Source: Microbaculum marinum (GTDB taxonomy: Bacteria > Pseudomonadota > Alphaproteobacteria > Rhizobiales > Tepidamorphaceae). Taken from it: 64,000 nucleotides of DNA. The notes under the pieces were generated by a model. It searched no databases. It was not told the DNA's origin and saw only the letters and a program-made list of their open reading frames with translations. Each line of letters starts with the position of its first letter. Position 1 is the first letter of the stretch. The stretch is from the NCBI RefSeq assembly GCF_042646165.1, contig NZ_JBHRTC010000018.1; one strand, 5' to 3'. The position numbers and the translations under genes were made by a program. Positions 51,532 to 59,881 of the stretch are shown here, piece after piece.

Positions 51532-53433
51532 ATGTTACAGATTGCCGACCTCACCTACCGGATTGCCGGACGAACCCTGCTCGACCAGGCCGCCGCGACG
51601 CTGCCCACCGGGACGCGGGCCGGACTGGTCGGTCGCAACGGCACGGGCAAGACGACGCTGTTCCGGCTCCTGCTCGGCGAGATCGCGCCGGAATCGGGGA
51701 CGCTGAACCTGCCCGCCAAGGCGCGCATCGGCACCGTCGAGCAGGAGGCTCCCGCCGGTCCGACGTCGCTGATCGACTTCGTGCTAGCCGCCGATACCGA
51801 GCGCGCCATGCTCCTCGAAGAGGCGGAGACAAGCGTCGACGGGGTCCGCATCGGCGAGATCCACGCGCGGTTGAGCGAAATCGATGCCTATTCCGCGGAA
51901 TCCCGCGCCGCGCGGATCCTTGCCGGCCTCGGCTTCGACGTCGAGGCGCAGAACCGGCCGCTCGAGTCCTTTTCCGGCGGATGGCGGATGCGCGTCGCGC
52001 TGGCCGCGGTGCTGTTCACCGCTCCGGACCTGCTGCTGCTCGACGAGCCGACCAACTATCTCGACCTGGAAGGCACGCTGTGGCTCGAGAATTATCTGTC
52101 CAGGTATCCGTACTCGCTGATCGTCATCAGCCATGACCGGGATCTCCTGAACACGGTCGTCGACACGATCGTCCACCTCGACCAGGGCAAGCTGACGCTG
52201 TACCGCGGCACCTACGACCAGTTCGAACGGCAGCGCCGCGAAAAGCAGGCGCTGGCCGAGAAGATGCTCAAGAAGCAGGACGAGCAGCGCAAGCACATGC
52301 AGGCGTTCGTCGACCGGTTCCGCTACAAGGCCTCCAAGGCGCGGCAGGCACAGAGCCGCCTGAAGGCCCTGGCGAAGCTCCAGCCGATATCGGCGATCGT
52401 CGACGGCTCCACCGTGCCGTTTCGATTCCCCTCGCCCGAAAAGCCGCTCGCATCGCCGATCGTCCAACTCGACGGCGCGGCCGTCGGATACGGCGGCGAA
52501 CCGGTGCTGAGGGACCTGAACCTGCGCCTCGATCACGACGACCGGATCGGCCTGCTCGGCTCCAACGGCAACGGCAAGAGCACGCTCGCCAAGCTCCTGT
52601 CGAACCGGCTCGCGGCCGCCGGCGGACGCGTGATGTCGGCCGAGAAGATGAAGGTCGGCTTCTTCGCCCAGCACCAGCTCGACGAACTGAGTCCCGAGCT
52701 CTCTCCCTACCAGGCGGTGCGCAAGCTGATGCCCGGGGCCCGCGAGGCCGAAGTTCGCTCCAAGACCGCCCAGTTCGGGTTCGGCTACGAGAAGGCCGAT
52801 ATTCCCGCCAGCAAGCTGTCGGGCGGCGAGAAGGCGCGGCTGCTCCTCGGCCTGGCGACCTTCTTCGCCCCCCACCTGCTGATCCTGGATGAACCAACCA
52901 ACCACCTGGACGTGGACGCCCGAGAGGCGCTGGTTCGCGCGCTGGCCGAGTACGAAGGGGCCGTTATCCTGATCAGCCATGACCGCCACCTGATCGAAAC
53001 CACCGCCGACCGGCTGTGGCTGGTGGCGGGCGGCACGGTGGTGCCGTTCGATGGCGACATGGAGGACTACCGGCGCCGCGTGCTCGCCGGCGATCTCGAC
53101 ACTGTCGCCGCCGAGATGGCGATGCCGGCCCCGGCCGCCGAAGAGGCAATTCCCTCGAGCAAGGGAGAGCAGCGCCGCTCCGCCGCCCAGCGACGTGCCG
53201 AACTCGCGCCGTTGCGCGACAGGCAGAAGTCGGCCGAGCGGCGGATGGCCGAGCTGTCCAGGCGGATCTCGCAGCTGGACGGCAAGCTTGCGGATCCGGA
53301 CCTGTTTTCCAACGATCCGGCCAAGGGCGCAGAACTGTCGCGCGAACGGGCGCGGACGGTGGAAGCGCTGGCGCGCGCCGAGGAGGAGTGGCTCGAGGCC
53401 GGCGCGGAGCTGGAGGCGGTGGCATCGGCCTGA
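51532..53433 (+). CDS. ABC-F family ATPase (Uup/YheS-like)
   Basis: A 633-residue cytosolic protein with two nucleotide-binding domains and no membrane segment. First Walker A GRNGTGKTT (34-42), first Walker B/signature LLLLDEPTNYLD; second Walker A GSNGNGKST near residue 345, LSGGEKARL signature and LLILDEPTNHLD. A charged interdomain linker (EKQALAEKMLKKQDEQRK) and a C-terminal coiled coil (about residue 540 to end) are typical. ABC-F proteins act on ribosomes or DNA (Uup) and can confer ribosome protection. The start at 51532 matches conserved MLQIADLTY. Confidence 0.93.
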   Translation: MLQIADLTYRIAGRTLLDQAAATLPTGTRAGLVGRNGTGKTTLFRLLLGEIAPESGTLNLPAKARIGTVEQEAPAGPTSLIDFVLAADTERAMLLEEAETSVDGVRIGEIHARLSEIDAYSAESRAARILAGLGFDVEAQNRPLESFSGGWRMRVALAAVLFTAPDLLLLDEPTNYLDLEGTLWLENYLSRYPYSLIVISHDRDLLNTVVDTIVHLDQGKLTLYRGTYDQFERQRREKQALAEKMLKKQDEQRKHMQAFVDRFRYKASKARQAQSRLKALAKLQPISAIVDGSTVPFRFPSPEKPLASPIVQLDGAAVGYGGEPVLRDLNLRLDHDDRIGLLGSNGNGKSTLAKLLSNRLAAAGGRVMSAEKMKVGFFAQHQLDELSPELSPYQAVRKLMPGAREAEVRSKTAQFGFGYEKADIPASKLSGGEKARLLLGLATFFAPHLLILDEPTNHLDVDAREALVRALAEYEGAVILISHDRHLIETTADRLWLVAGGTVVPFDGDMEDYRRRVLAGDLDTVAAEMAMPAPAAEEAIPSSKGEQRRSAAQRRAELAPLRDRQKSAERRMAELSRRISQLDGKLADPDLFSNDPAKGAELSRERARTVEALARAEEEWLEAGAELEAVASA

Positions 53434-53457
53434 CCCGGCCGGCGGGCGTGCCGTCCG

Positions 53458-54075
53458 TCAGAGCCGGCGATACGTCGCCACGAAGTGTCGACGGTCGTTT
53501 TCCCCCAGGACGAGGTCCTGAAACGATTCGGTCCCGAAGCCGTGGCGGAGGAACCCGTCGATCTCCGACCGCGCCAGCGGCCAGGGCGGCCCGTCCGTCC
53601 TGCCTGCATCGTCGCTGGCGATGCAGACGACCAGGATCCGGCCTCCCGGCGCAGCGAGTTTTGCTATGTTGGCCAATGCGTTCTGGCGCATATCTTCAGG
53701 CAATGCCTGAAGCGTGTAGATCTCGTCGACGAAGTGAAACGCCCCAATCCAGGCTGTCGGCAGATCGAAGAGATCGGCGACGGCATACGCCACCGGTGAC
53801 CTGGGGAAGCGCCGCCGCGCCCAGGCGATCGCCGTCTCCGACAGATCGAATGCCGTCGTTTCGTAGCCGAGCTCGGCCAGGTACTCCGCGTTGTCGCCGA
53901 GACCGCAGCCGACGTCGATCGCGCTGCCGCCATGTTCGGGCGCCGATGCCGCCCAGTGCGCGAGGCCGGGATGCGGCCCGGACCGTGACCACGGCACGTT
54001 GCCGGCGTCCTCTCCGGCGTCCCGGTAGAGCTCGTCGAACCACGCGAGGCGGCCACCGCCGCGGCCGGTGCTCAA
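53458..54075 (-). CDS. Class I SAM-dependent methyltransferase
   Basis: A 205-residue methyltransferase with motif I AIDVGCGLGDNAEYLAELG, acidic motif (FDLSETAIAWARRRF) and motif IV-like HFVDEIYTLQALPEDMR. The N-terminal WFDELYRDAGEDAGNVPWSR segment and the general layout resemble thiopurine/tellurite-type methyltransferases (TehB/TPMT-like). I start at TTG 54075 because GGGAG lies eight bases upstream and the codon overlaps the holC stop (TTGA); a GTG at 54090 is the alternative. Substrate unknown. Confidence 0.82.
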   Translation of the reverse strand: MSTGRGGGRLAWFDELYRDAGEDAGNVPWSRSGPHPGLAHWAASAPEHGGSAIDVGCGLGDNAEYLAELGYETTAFDLSETAIAWARRRFPRSPVAYAVADLFDLPTAWIGAFHFVDEIYTLQALPEDMRQNALANIAKLAAPGGRILVVCIASDDAGRTDGPPWPLARSEIDGFLRHGFGTESFQDLVLGENDRRHFVATYRRL

Positions 54076-54521
54076 GCCTTCTGCTCCCACCGGCCGGCTT
54101 CGTTCTGCTGCCAGTACGTCACGGTGTGGCCCGCCGCCCTCGCCGTCTTCCAGTGGTTGCGGGCCTGGCCGACGGCAGTCTCGTCACGGCCGTCGAAAAT
54201 GAAGATCGCCCTTTGATAGTCGATCAGGTCGGGCGGCTCGGCACCGTCGATGAGGAACCGGACCGCGGCACCGTTGGGATTGTCGGGGCCGGTCGTCAGG
54301 TAGATCGGCTGCAATTCGGCATCGCCGTCGCCCGTGGAGCCGTGCGGCAGGAAAGAATCGTCGCGATAGGTCCACAGGTGAGCGTCGACCGACTGCAGGC
54401 GCTCTTCGGATCCGCCCTGGACGACGACCTTCCAGTCCCTTTCCAGGCACTTTTCCAGGAGCGTCGGCAAGACCGCCTCCAGGGGGCGGCGTTCGAGATG
54501 GTAGAAGAGGACTTCGGTCAT
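54072..54521 (-). CDS. holC: DNA polymerase III subunit chi
   Basis: The 149-residue product matches HolC, the clamp-loader accessory protein that links the polymerase III tau complex to single-strand-binding protein. Markers: EVLFYHLERRPLEAVLPTLLEKCLERDWKVVV, the SEERLQSVDAHLWTYRDDSFLPHG strand-loop, NPNGAAVRFLIDGAEPP and RARNHWK-like QARNHWKTARAAGHTVTYWQQ. It overlaps the methyltransferase start by four bases (TTGA). It is downstream of the sensor kinase, in the position where it usually follows pepA directly. Confidence 0.92.
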   Translation of the reverse strand: MTEVLFYHLERRPLEAVLPTLLEKCLERDWKVVVQGGSEERLQSVDAHLWTYRDDSFLPHGSTGDGDAELQPIYLTTGPDNPNGAAVRFLIDGAEPPDLIDYQRAIFIFDGRDETAVGQARNHWKTARAAGHTVTYWQQNEAGRWEQKA

Positions 54522-54552
54522 CGCGAATGCGCCGGCTCGAGCCCGTCGATGA

Positions 54553-55656
54553 TTAAACGGTCGCTACGCCTTGCGGCGTGAAGCGAAACGAGATCACGAG
54601 TCCGGTGGGTGACGGATCGATCGTCAAATCACCTCCCAGCTCGGCACAGAGCACCTCGGCGACCTTCATCCCGAGCCCGCCGGACTTCGAGCCGATGCCC
54701 TTCGGCAGCCCCACTCCGTCATCGGCGCACACGACCCGGATGTCGCCGTCGTCTTCCCGCTCCAGCGAGATGGAGATCTGTCCGGGTCGGCCATCCGGGA
54801 AAGCGTGCTTGATGGAATTCGCGACGAACTCGTTGATCAGCGTGCCGAGGGCGGCAGCCTGCTGCGAGCTTATCGCGGCCGAATCCGAAGCGACCTGCAC
54901 GGAAACGTTCGGAGGCGCGTAGCCTGTGAAGTAGCTCTGCAGGTTGCCGATATATTGGCTGACGTCGATCAACGGCCCCGCATCTGCGCGATACAACTGC
55001 TCATGGAGGGTCGCCACGGCTTCGATCCTGTTCTGCACCGTCGACAGCGCCGATCTGGCTTCCTCCGTTTCGGAGTACCTGCCCTGGATCCGGACAAAGG
55101 CCGAAAGGGACTGCAAGGAATTCTTGACCCGATGGTCCACTTCCTGGCGCAGCACTTTTGATGCCCGCAGAGCCTTGCGCATTTCCAGTTGCGCCATGAC
55201 CTGGCGCGCGAGAATGCGAATCGTATCGCGCTGCAGCTCCGTCAGTTCCCGCGGGTCATAGTCGAGGACGCACAGCGTTCCGATCGGCAGTCCGGCATCG
55301 GTCTTGAGCAACGCTCCGGCGTAGAAGCGCAATCCCGGATCACCGCAGCACAGCGGATTGGCGACCATTCTCCGGTCTTCCAGGGTATCCCGGATCTCGA
55401 CGAAGTCGTCCTCGAGAATCACATGCGAACAGATCGACGTTGCCAGCGGCGTTTCACGGACGCCTAGTCCGGTTTCCGCCTTGAACCACTGGCGCTCCGC
55501 ATCGATCAGGTTGACCACAGCGATGGGGGTACCACAGATCCGGGCGGCCAGTTGTGCAATGTCGTCGAAGTCCTTTTCGCGAGCCGTGTCGAGAACTTCG
55601 TAGGAATACAGCGCCCGTAGACGGTCACGTTGTTGCGGGTGCGGTTCAGCTTCCAT
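54553..55656 (-). CDS. GAF-domain sensor histidine kinase (HisKA_2 / HWE type)
   Basis: A soluble 367-residue kinase. The N-terminal GAF domain runs to about residue 155 (QLAARICGTPIAVVNLIDAERQWFKA). The HisKA_2 dimerisation helix contains DHRVKNSL (174-181) with His175 as phosphoacceptor. The ATPase domain follows, with NEFVANSIKHAF as N box and DDGVGLPKG as G1 box. Such kinases often take part in general stress signalling in alphaproteobacteria. No response regulator is adjacent. Tightly packed in a pepA-kinase-holC-methyltransferase series on one strand. Confidence 0.9.
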   Translation of the reverse strand: MEAEPHPQQRDRLRALYSYEVLDTAREKDFDDIAQLAARICGTPIAVVNLIDAERQWFKAETGLGVRETPLATSICSHVILEDDFVEIRDTLEDRRMVANPLCCGDPGLRFYAGALLKTDAGLPIGTLCVLDYDPRELTELQRDTIRILARQVMAQLEMRKALRASKVLRQEVDHRVKNSLQSLSAFVRIQGRYSETEEARSALSTVQNRIEAVATLHEQLYRADAGPLIDVSQYIGNLQSYFTGYAPPNVSVQVASDSAAISSQQAAALGTLINEFVANSIKHAFPDGRPGQISISLEREDDGDIRVVCADDGVGLPKGIGSKSGGLGMKVAEVLCAELGGDLTIDPSPTGLVISFRFTPQGVATV

Positions 55657-55816
55657 CTGCCTTCGATCGATTTCCTCTTTCGAATCCTGTAACGCCGTCG
55701 TCCGCCTACGGACCCGACAGCCTGTTTCGTGCAGCCGTGCGAGAAGCCCACGTCGAGGCGGTTTCCGAGCGGCGCGCTATTGAAAACCGGACCGCACACG
55801 GGCAACCCGCCATTCG

Positions 55817-57331
55817 CTATCGGCCCTCGTAGTGCTCCGCAACCAGCCGGTCGAGAAGCCGCACGCCGAAGCCCGACCCCCAGCTCTTATTCACTTCGGA
55901 GCTGGGCGAACCCATCGCCGTACCGGCGACATCCAGATGCGCCCACGGCACGTCGTCCTCGACGAAGCGCTTGAGGAACTGCGCGGCGGTGATCGCACCG
56001 CCCCAGCGTCCGCCGACGTTCTTCATGTCGGCGAACTTGGAATCGATCAGCTTGTCGTATTCCTTGCCGAGCGGCATGCGCCAGACCTTCTCCCCGGTCT
56101 CCTGGCCGGCCGCAGACAGCCGGTTCGCCAGTTCGTCATCGTTGGAGAACATCCCGGCATAGTGATTGCCCAGCGCGACGATGATCGCGCCCGTCAGCGT
56201 CGCGAGATCGACGATGAAGGCTGGCTTGAACTTCTGCTGGACGTAGGTCAGTGCGTCGCACAGCACGAGCCTGCCCTCCGCGTCGGTATTGATGACCTCG
56301 ATGGTCTGGCCGGACATGGAGGTGACGATGTCGCCGGGCCGCTGGGCCCTGCCGTCGGGCATGTTCTCGACAAGACCGATGACGCCGACGGCATTGACCT
56401 TCGCCTTCCGGGCCGCGAGCGCGTGCATCAACCCGGTGACGCAGGCTGCACCGCCCATGTCGCCCTTCATGTCCTCCATGCCGGCGGCGGGCTTTATCGA
56501 GATGCCGCCGGTATCGAATACGACGCCCTTGCCGACGAAGACGACCGGCTTCTTCTTCGACGACTTGCCCAGCCCGTTCCAGCGCATGATCACGAGGCGG
56601 CTCGGCCGCTCACTGCCCTGCCCCACCGCCAGCAGCGCATTCATGCCGAGTTTCTGCATGTCCTTTTCGGCCAGGATCTTGACGTCGACATCCAGTTTTT
56701 CGAGCTCCTTCGCCCGGGCGGCGAACTCCTCCGGTCCGAGCACGTTGGCCGGCTCGTTGACCAGATCGCGGGCGAGCAGCGTCCCGTCCGTGATCGCATC
56801 GAGATCCGAGAAGGCCTTCCTGGCGGCAGTGTGATCCGCCACTGCGATCACCAGGCGGCGCGGCGGCGCGTCCGGCTTTTCGTCATCCTTCTTCTTCGTC
56901 TTGTACCGGTCGAACTTGTAGGCCGCGAGCTTGGCGCCGGCCGCGAATTCGGCGGCGGCCGCAGCATCCGGGAGATCGCCTGCATCGAGTTCCAGCACCA
57001 CTGTCGCCGTGGCGATGTTGTTCGACAGCTTTCCCGAGACCGATCCGCCCAGCAGGAACCAGTCCTGACTACTCATCGCCGCGGCATCGCCGACGCCGAT
57101 CACGATGACGCGGTCCAGGTCGAGGCCCGCCGGGGCATAGAGATCGAGCGAGGATTTCGGCTTGCCGGTAAACTCTGCCGCCCTGGCGGCACGGGAGATC
57201 GCGCCCGAGGAGGCCTCGTCCAGCGCGCGGCCGGTGGGGCCCAAGGCAAGGCCGGCGCCAGCCAGCAGCACGGCCACGCCCTTTTTCGGTTCGGCAAGCT
57301 TCTGGAAGGTGATCTTGGGCAGTTCGGACAT
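55817..57331 (-). CDS. pepA: Leucyl aminopeptidase (cytosol aminopeptidase)
   Basis: Hexameric two-metal M17 exopeptidase releasing N-terminal residues. The 504-residue product starts at ATG 57331 (MSELPKITF). The catalytic domain shows VGKGVVFDTGGISIKPAAGMEDMKGDMGGA for metal and substrate sites and NTDAEGRL, the family signature. PepA may also bind DNA in site-specific recombination in enterobacteria, not assumed here. Upstream in-frame sequence to 57385 lacks conservation. The gene is divergent from lptF with a 230-base gap. Confidence 0.96.
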   Translation of the reverse strand: MSELPKITFQKLAEPKKGVAVLLAGAGLALGPTGRALDEASSGAISRAARAAEFTGKPKSSLDLYAPAGLDLDRVIVIGVGDAAAMSSQDWFLLGGSVSGKLSNNIATATVVLELDAGDLPDAAAAAEFAAGAKLAAYKFDRYKTKKKDDEKPDAPPRRLVIAVADHTAARKAFSDLDAITDGTLLARDLVNEPANVLGPEEFAARAKELEKLDVDVKILAEKDMQKLGMNALLAVGQGSERPSRLVIMRWNGLGKSSKKKPVVFVGKGVVFDTGGISIKPAAGMEDMKGDMGGAACVTGLMHALAARKAKVNAVGVIGLVENMPDGRAQRPGDIVTSMSGQTIEVINTDAEGRLVLCDALTYVQQKFKPAFIVDLATLTGAIIVALGNHYAGMFSNDDELANRLSAAGQETGEKVWRMPLGKEYDKLIDSKFADMKNVGGRWGGAITAAQFLKRFVEDDVPWAHLDVAGTAMGSPSSEVNKSWGSGFGVRLLDRLVAEHYEGR

Positions 57332-57561
57332 GCGGATTTGTGCCTCGACTGGGGGTTCAAATCTGTTACGAGATGTTACAATCACTTGATCGACAGCGTG
57401 TCCCCAAATACACCATCAATGGGGCCGGCGCGAGGGGGCGGCTCAATCGGAGATGGCACTGGCTGCCCGGGCAGCGGCCAATTCTCGCCATCAAGTCGAA
57501 TTATCCGGTTCCGCGAGCGGCGCCGGCCGGATTGTCATTGTCGAGTGCGTAACGGAAGCGG

Positions 57562-58791
57562 ATGAACCTGATAGGTCGATACATTTTCCGCATTGCCGCC
57601 GGCGCCTTCGTGATCTCGCTGCTGGTGCTGACAGGCGTTGTCTGGGTCACGCAGGCCCTCAAGGAAATCGACCTGCTCACCACGCAGGGCCAGACCCTCT
57701 GGCTGTTCATGTACATGACGGTGCTGGCATTGCCCGCCCTGGTCATGGTCATCGCTCCGGTCGGCCTGTTCATCGCCTGCCTCTACACTCTCAACCGGAT
57801 CAACGCCGACAGCGAGCTGGTCGTGATCAATGCGGCCGGGTCGTCGCCCTGGCTGGTCTACAAGCCCTTCGTGGTGCTTGGACTGATCGTCACCCTGCTG
57901 ACTGCCGGGATCAGTCTCTACGTGATGCCGGAAAGCGCACGGACCCTGCGCAACACGATCGCGCAGATCCGCGCCGACGTGCTGACCTACATCGTCGTGG
58001 AAGGCCTGTTCACCACGGTCGAGGACAACCTGACATTCCACATTCGCGACCGCGCTGCGGACGGCACGCTCCTAGGCCTGCTCGTTCACGATGCCCGCGA
58101 TCCCGAACAGATCATGACCTATCTGGCGGAAGAGGGCCGAATCATTCGCACGGGCGACAGCGCCTATCTGGTCATGAACGCCGGCAGCATGCATCAGCAG
58201 GAGGGCAGCCCGGAGGAGATCACCGTCATCAGGTTCGACCGTTACATATTCGACCTGTCCAACCTCACGGTCGGAGACGGCACTGTCGAGTACAGGCCCC
58301 GCGAGATGCGGATGAGCGAACTGCTCAACCCCGATCCCGAGGACCCCTACTTCAAGCAGTTCCCCGGCAAGTTCCGGTCGGAAGTCCACGAGCGCCTCTC
58401 AAGCATTCTGTATCCGCTGTCCTTCGTGTTCATTTCGCTGGCAACGCTCGGTTACCCGCGCACCAACCGGACCGGGCGCGGAAACTCGATCCTGCTGGCG
58501 ATCGTGGCCGTCGGCGTGCTGCGTACGATCGGCTTCAGCGCCAGCAACATTGCGGCGCGAGAGTCCTGGGCCGTCGGCCTCATGTACCTGACCCCCGTGG
58601 TCGGCATCGTCGGGTCGGCGTGGATCGCCTTCGGCCAGGGCCGCCGCATGGCGCGCATCATGGACGCGATCCCGGTGCCACAGGTCAGCATCGAAACGCT
58701 TCACCCCCGGCACACGCGCGAGCGCCTCGAGGCGCTGTTCGAGGCGACCATGCGTCGATTGGGGCGGTCGGGCTGGGGGACGGCGCGATGA
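57562..58791 (+). CDS. lptF: LPS export ABC transporter permease LptF
   Basis: Inner-membrane permease of the LptB2FGC machine that extracts LPS for transport to the outer membrane. The 409-residue product begins with the conserved NLIGRYIFRIAAGAFVIS first helix, has three more N-terminal segments, a periplasmic beta-jellyroll insert (about 140-265), then helices near 290, 315 and 345. The MPESARTLRNTIAQIRADVLT coupling helix region is typical. ATG at 57562 with CGGAAGCGG upstream. It overlaps lptG by four bases (ATGA). Confidence 0.95.
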   Translation: MNLIGRYIFRIAAGAFVISLLVLTGVVWVTQALKEIDLLTTQGQTLWLFMYMTVLALPALVMVIAPVGLFIACLYTLNRINADSELVVINAAGSSPWLVYKPFVVLGLIVTLLTAGISLYVMPESARTLRNTIAQIRADVLTYIVVEGLFTTVEDNLTFHIRDRAADGTLLGLLVHDARDPEQIMTYLAEEGRIIRTGDSAYLVMNAGSMHQQEGSPEEITVIRFDRYIFDLSNLTVGDGTVEYRPREMRMSELLNPDPEDPYFKQFPGKFRSEVHERLSSILYPLSFVFISLATLGYPRTNRTGRGNSILLAIVAVGVLRTIGFSASNIAARESWAVGLMYLTPVVGIVGSAWIAFGQGRRMARIMDAIPVPQVSIETLHPRHTRERLEALFEATMRRLGRSGWGTAR

Positions 58792-59879
58792 GCGTCGACC
58801 GGACCATGACCGTCTATCTGTCGAAGCGGTTCCTGCTGAACCTCGCGGCGGTGTTCGGAACCTGCATCGCGCTGATCTTCCTGATCGATTCGGTGGAGAA
58901 CCTGCGCCGGGCGGGCAATCACGACGTGGGGATCGGCACCGTTCTGCTTCTGTCGTTCTATCGGCTGCCGTCATTGACGGAGCTGGTATTGCCGTTCGCC
59001 GTGCTGTTTGCGGCGATGATGACGTTCCTGATGCTGACCAAGAGCCTGGAACTGGTGGTGGCGCGCTCCGTCGGCATGTCGGTGTGGCAGTTCTGCGCCC
59101 CCGCCCTGATCATCGCCCTGCTGGTCGGTATAGCCGCGACGACCCTCTACAACCCTCTGGCGGCCGACTTCAAGGCCCGCCACGAGGCGTTGTTCGCGGA
59201 GGCGTTCGGCTCCTACTCGACACCGTTCGGCTTTGCCGGGCAGTCGATCTGGCTGCGTCAGGACGGCGTCGACGGTCCGTCGGTTCTGCACGCCAACGCC
59301 GCGTCCGGAGACGGCCAGCGCCTGCGCTCGGTGACGGCGATCATGTTCGACGGGAACGGAGAGTTCCGGGAGCGCTTCGAGGCACGCTCCGCCAGGCTCG
59401 AGAACGGCAACTGGCGGCTGACCAACGGCTGGCTGATCCAGCCGGGCATGCCTCCGCAGTTCCACCAGTCCTACCTGCTCAGCACCTATCTGAGCAAATC
59501 GCAGGTGGCCGAGCGCCTGGCGTCGGCGGAGACGATCTCGTTCTGGGATCTCCCCGAGCAGATCGAGATCGCCCAGCGGGCCGGGTTACCGGCGATTCAG
59601 TATAAACTGCAATACCAGACGCTCTTAGCGAGACCTTTACTCCTCTGCGCGATGGTCCTGATTGCTGCCACGGTCTCGCTTAGAGTGTTCCGTTTCGGCA
59701 ATATCGGACGGATGATTCTAGGTGGCGTGGTCGCGGGGTTCGTGCTTTATGTCGTGTCCAAACTGGTAGGGGATTTCGGCACCGCGGGAGCGGTGACGCC
59801 GTTTGCTGCTGCGTGGACTCCGCCACTTGTAGCGACGCTGCTGGGATCGACTGTGCTGTTGTATCAGGAAGACGGCTAG
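58788..59879 (+). CDS. lptG: LPS export ABC transporter permease LptG
   Basis: The partner permease of LptF, 363 residues. The N-terminus TVYLSKRFLLNLAAVFGTCIALIFLIDSVE matches the family; a jellyroll domain extends from about 130 to 235, followed by helices around 275, 305 and 335. PLAADFKARHEALFAEAF is the conserved coupling segment. The ATG is embedded in the lptF stop (ATGA), so the two are translationally coupled. lptD starts two bases after its stop. LptB and LptC are elsewhere. Confidence 0.95.
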   Translation: MSVDRTMTVYLSKRFLLNLAAVFGTCIALIFLIDSVENLRRAGNHDVGIGTVLLLSFYRLPSLTELVLPFAVLFAAMMTFLMLTKSLELVVARSVGMSVWQFCAPALIIALLVGIAATTLYNPLAADFKARHEALFAEAFGSYSTPFGFAGQSIWLRQDGVDGPSVLHANAASGDGQRLRSVTAIMFDGNGEFRERFEARSARLENGNWRLTNGWLIQPGMPPQFHQSYLLSTYLSKSQVAERLASAETISFWDLPEQIEIAQRAGLPAIQYKLQYQTLLARPLLLCAMVLIAATVSLRVFRFGNIGRMILGGVVAGFVLYVVSKLVGDFGTAGAVTPFAAAWTPPLVATLLGSTVLLYQEDG

Positions 59880-59881
59880 TG

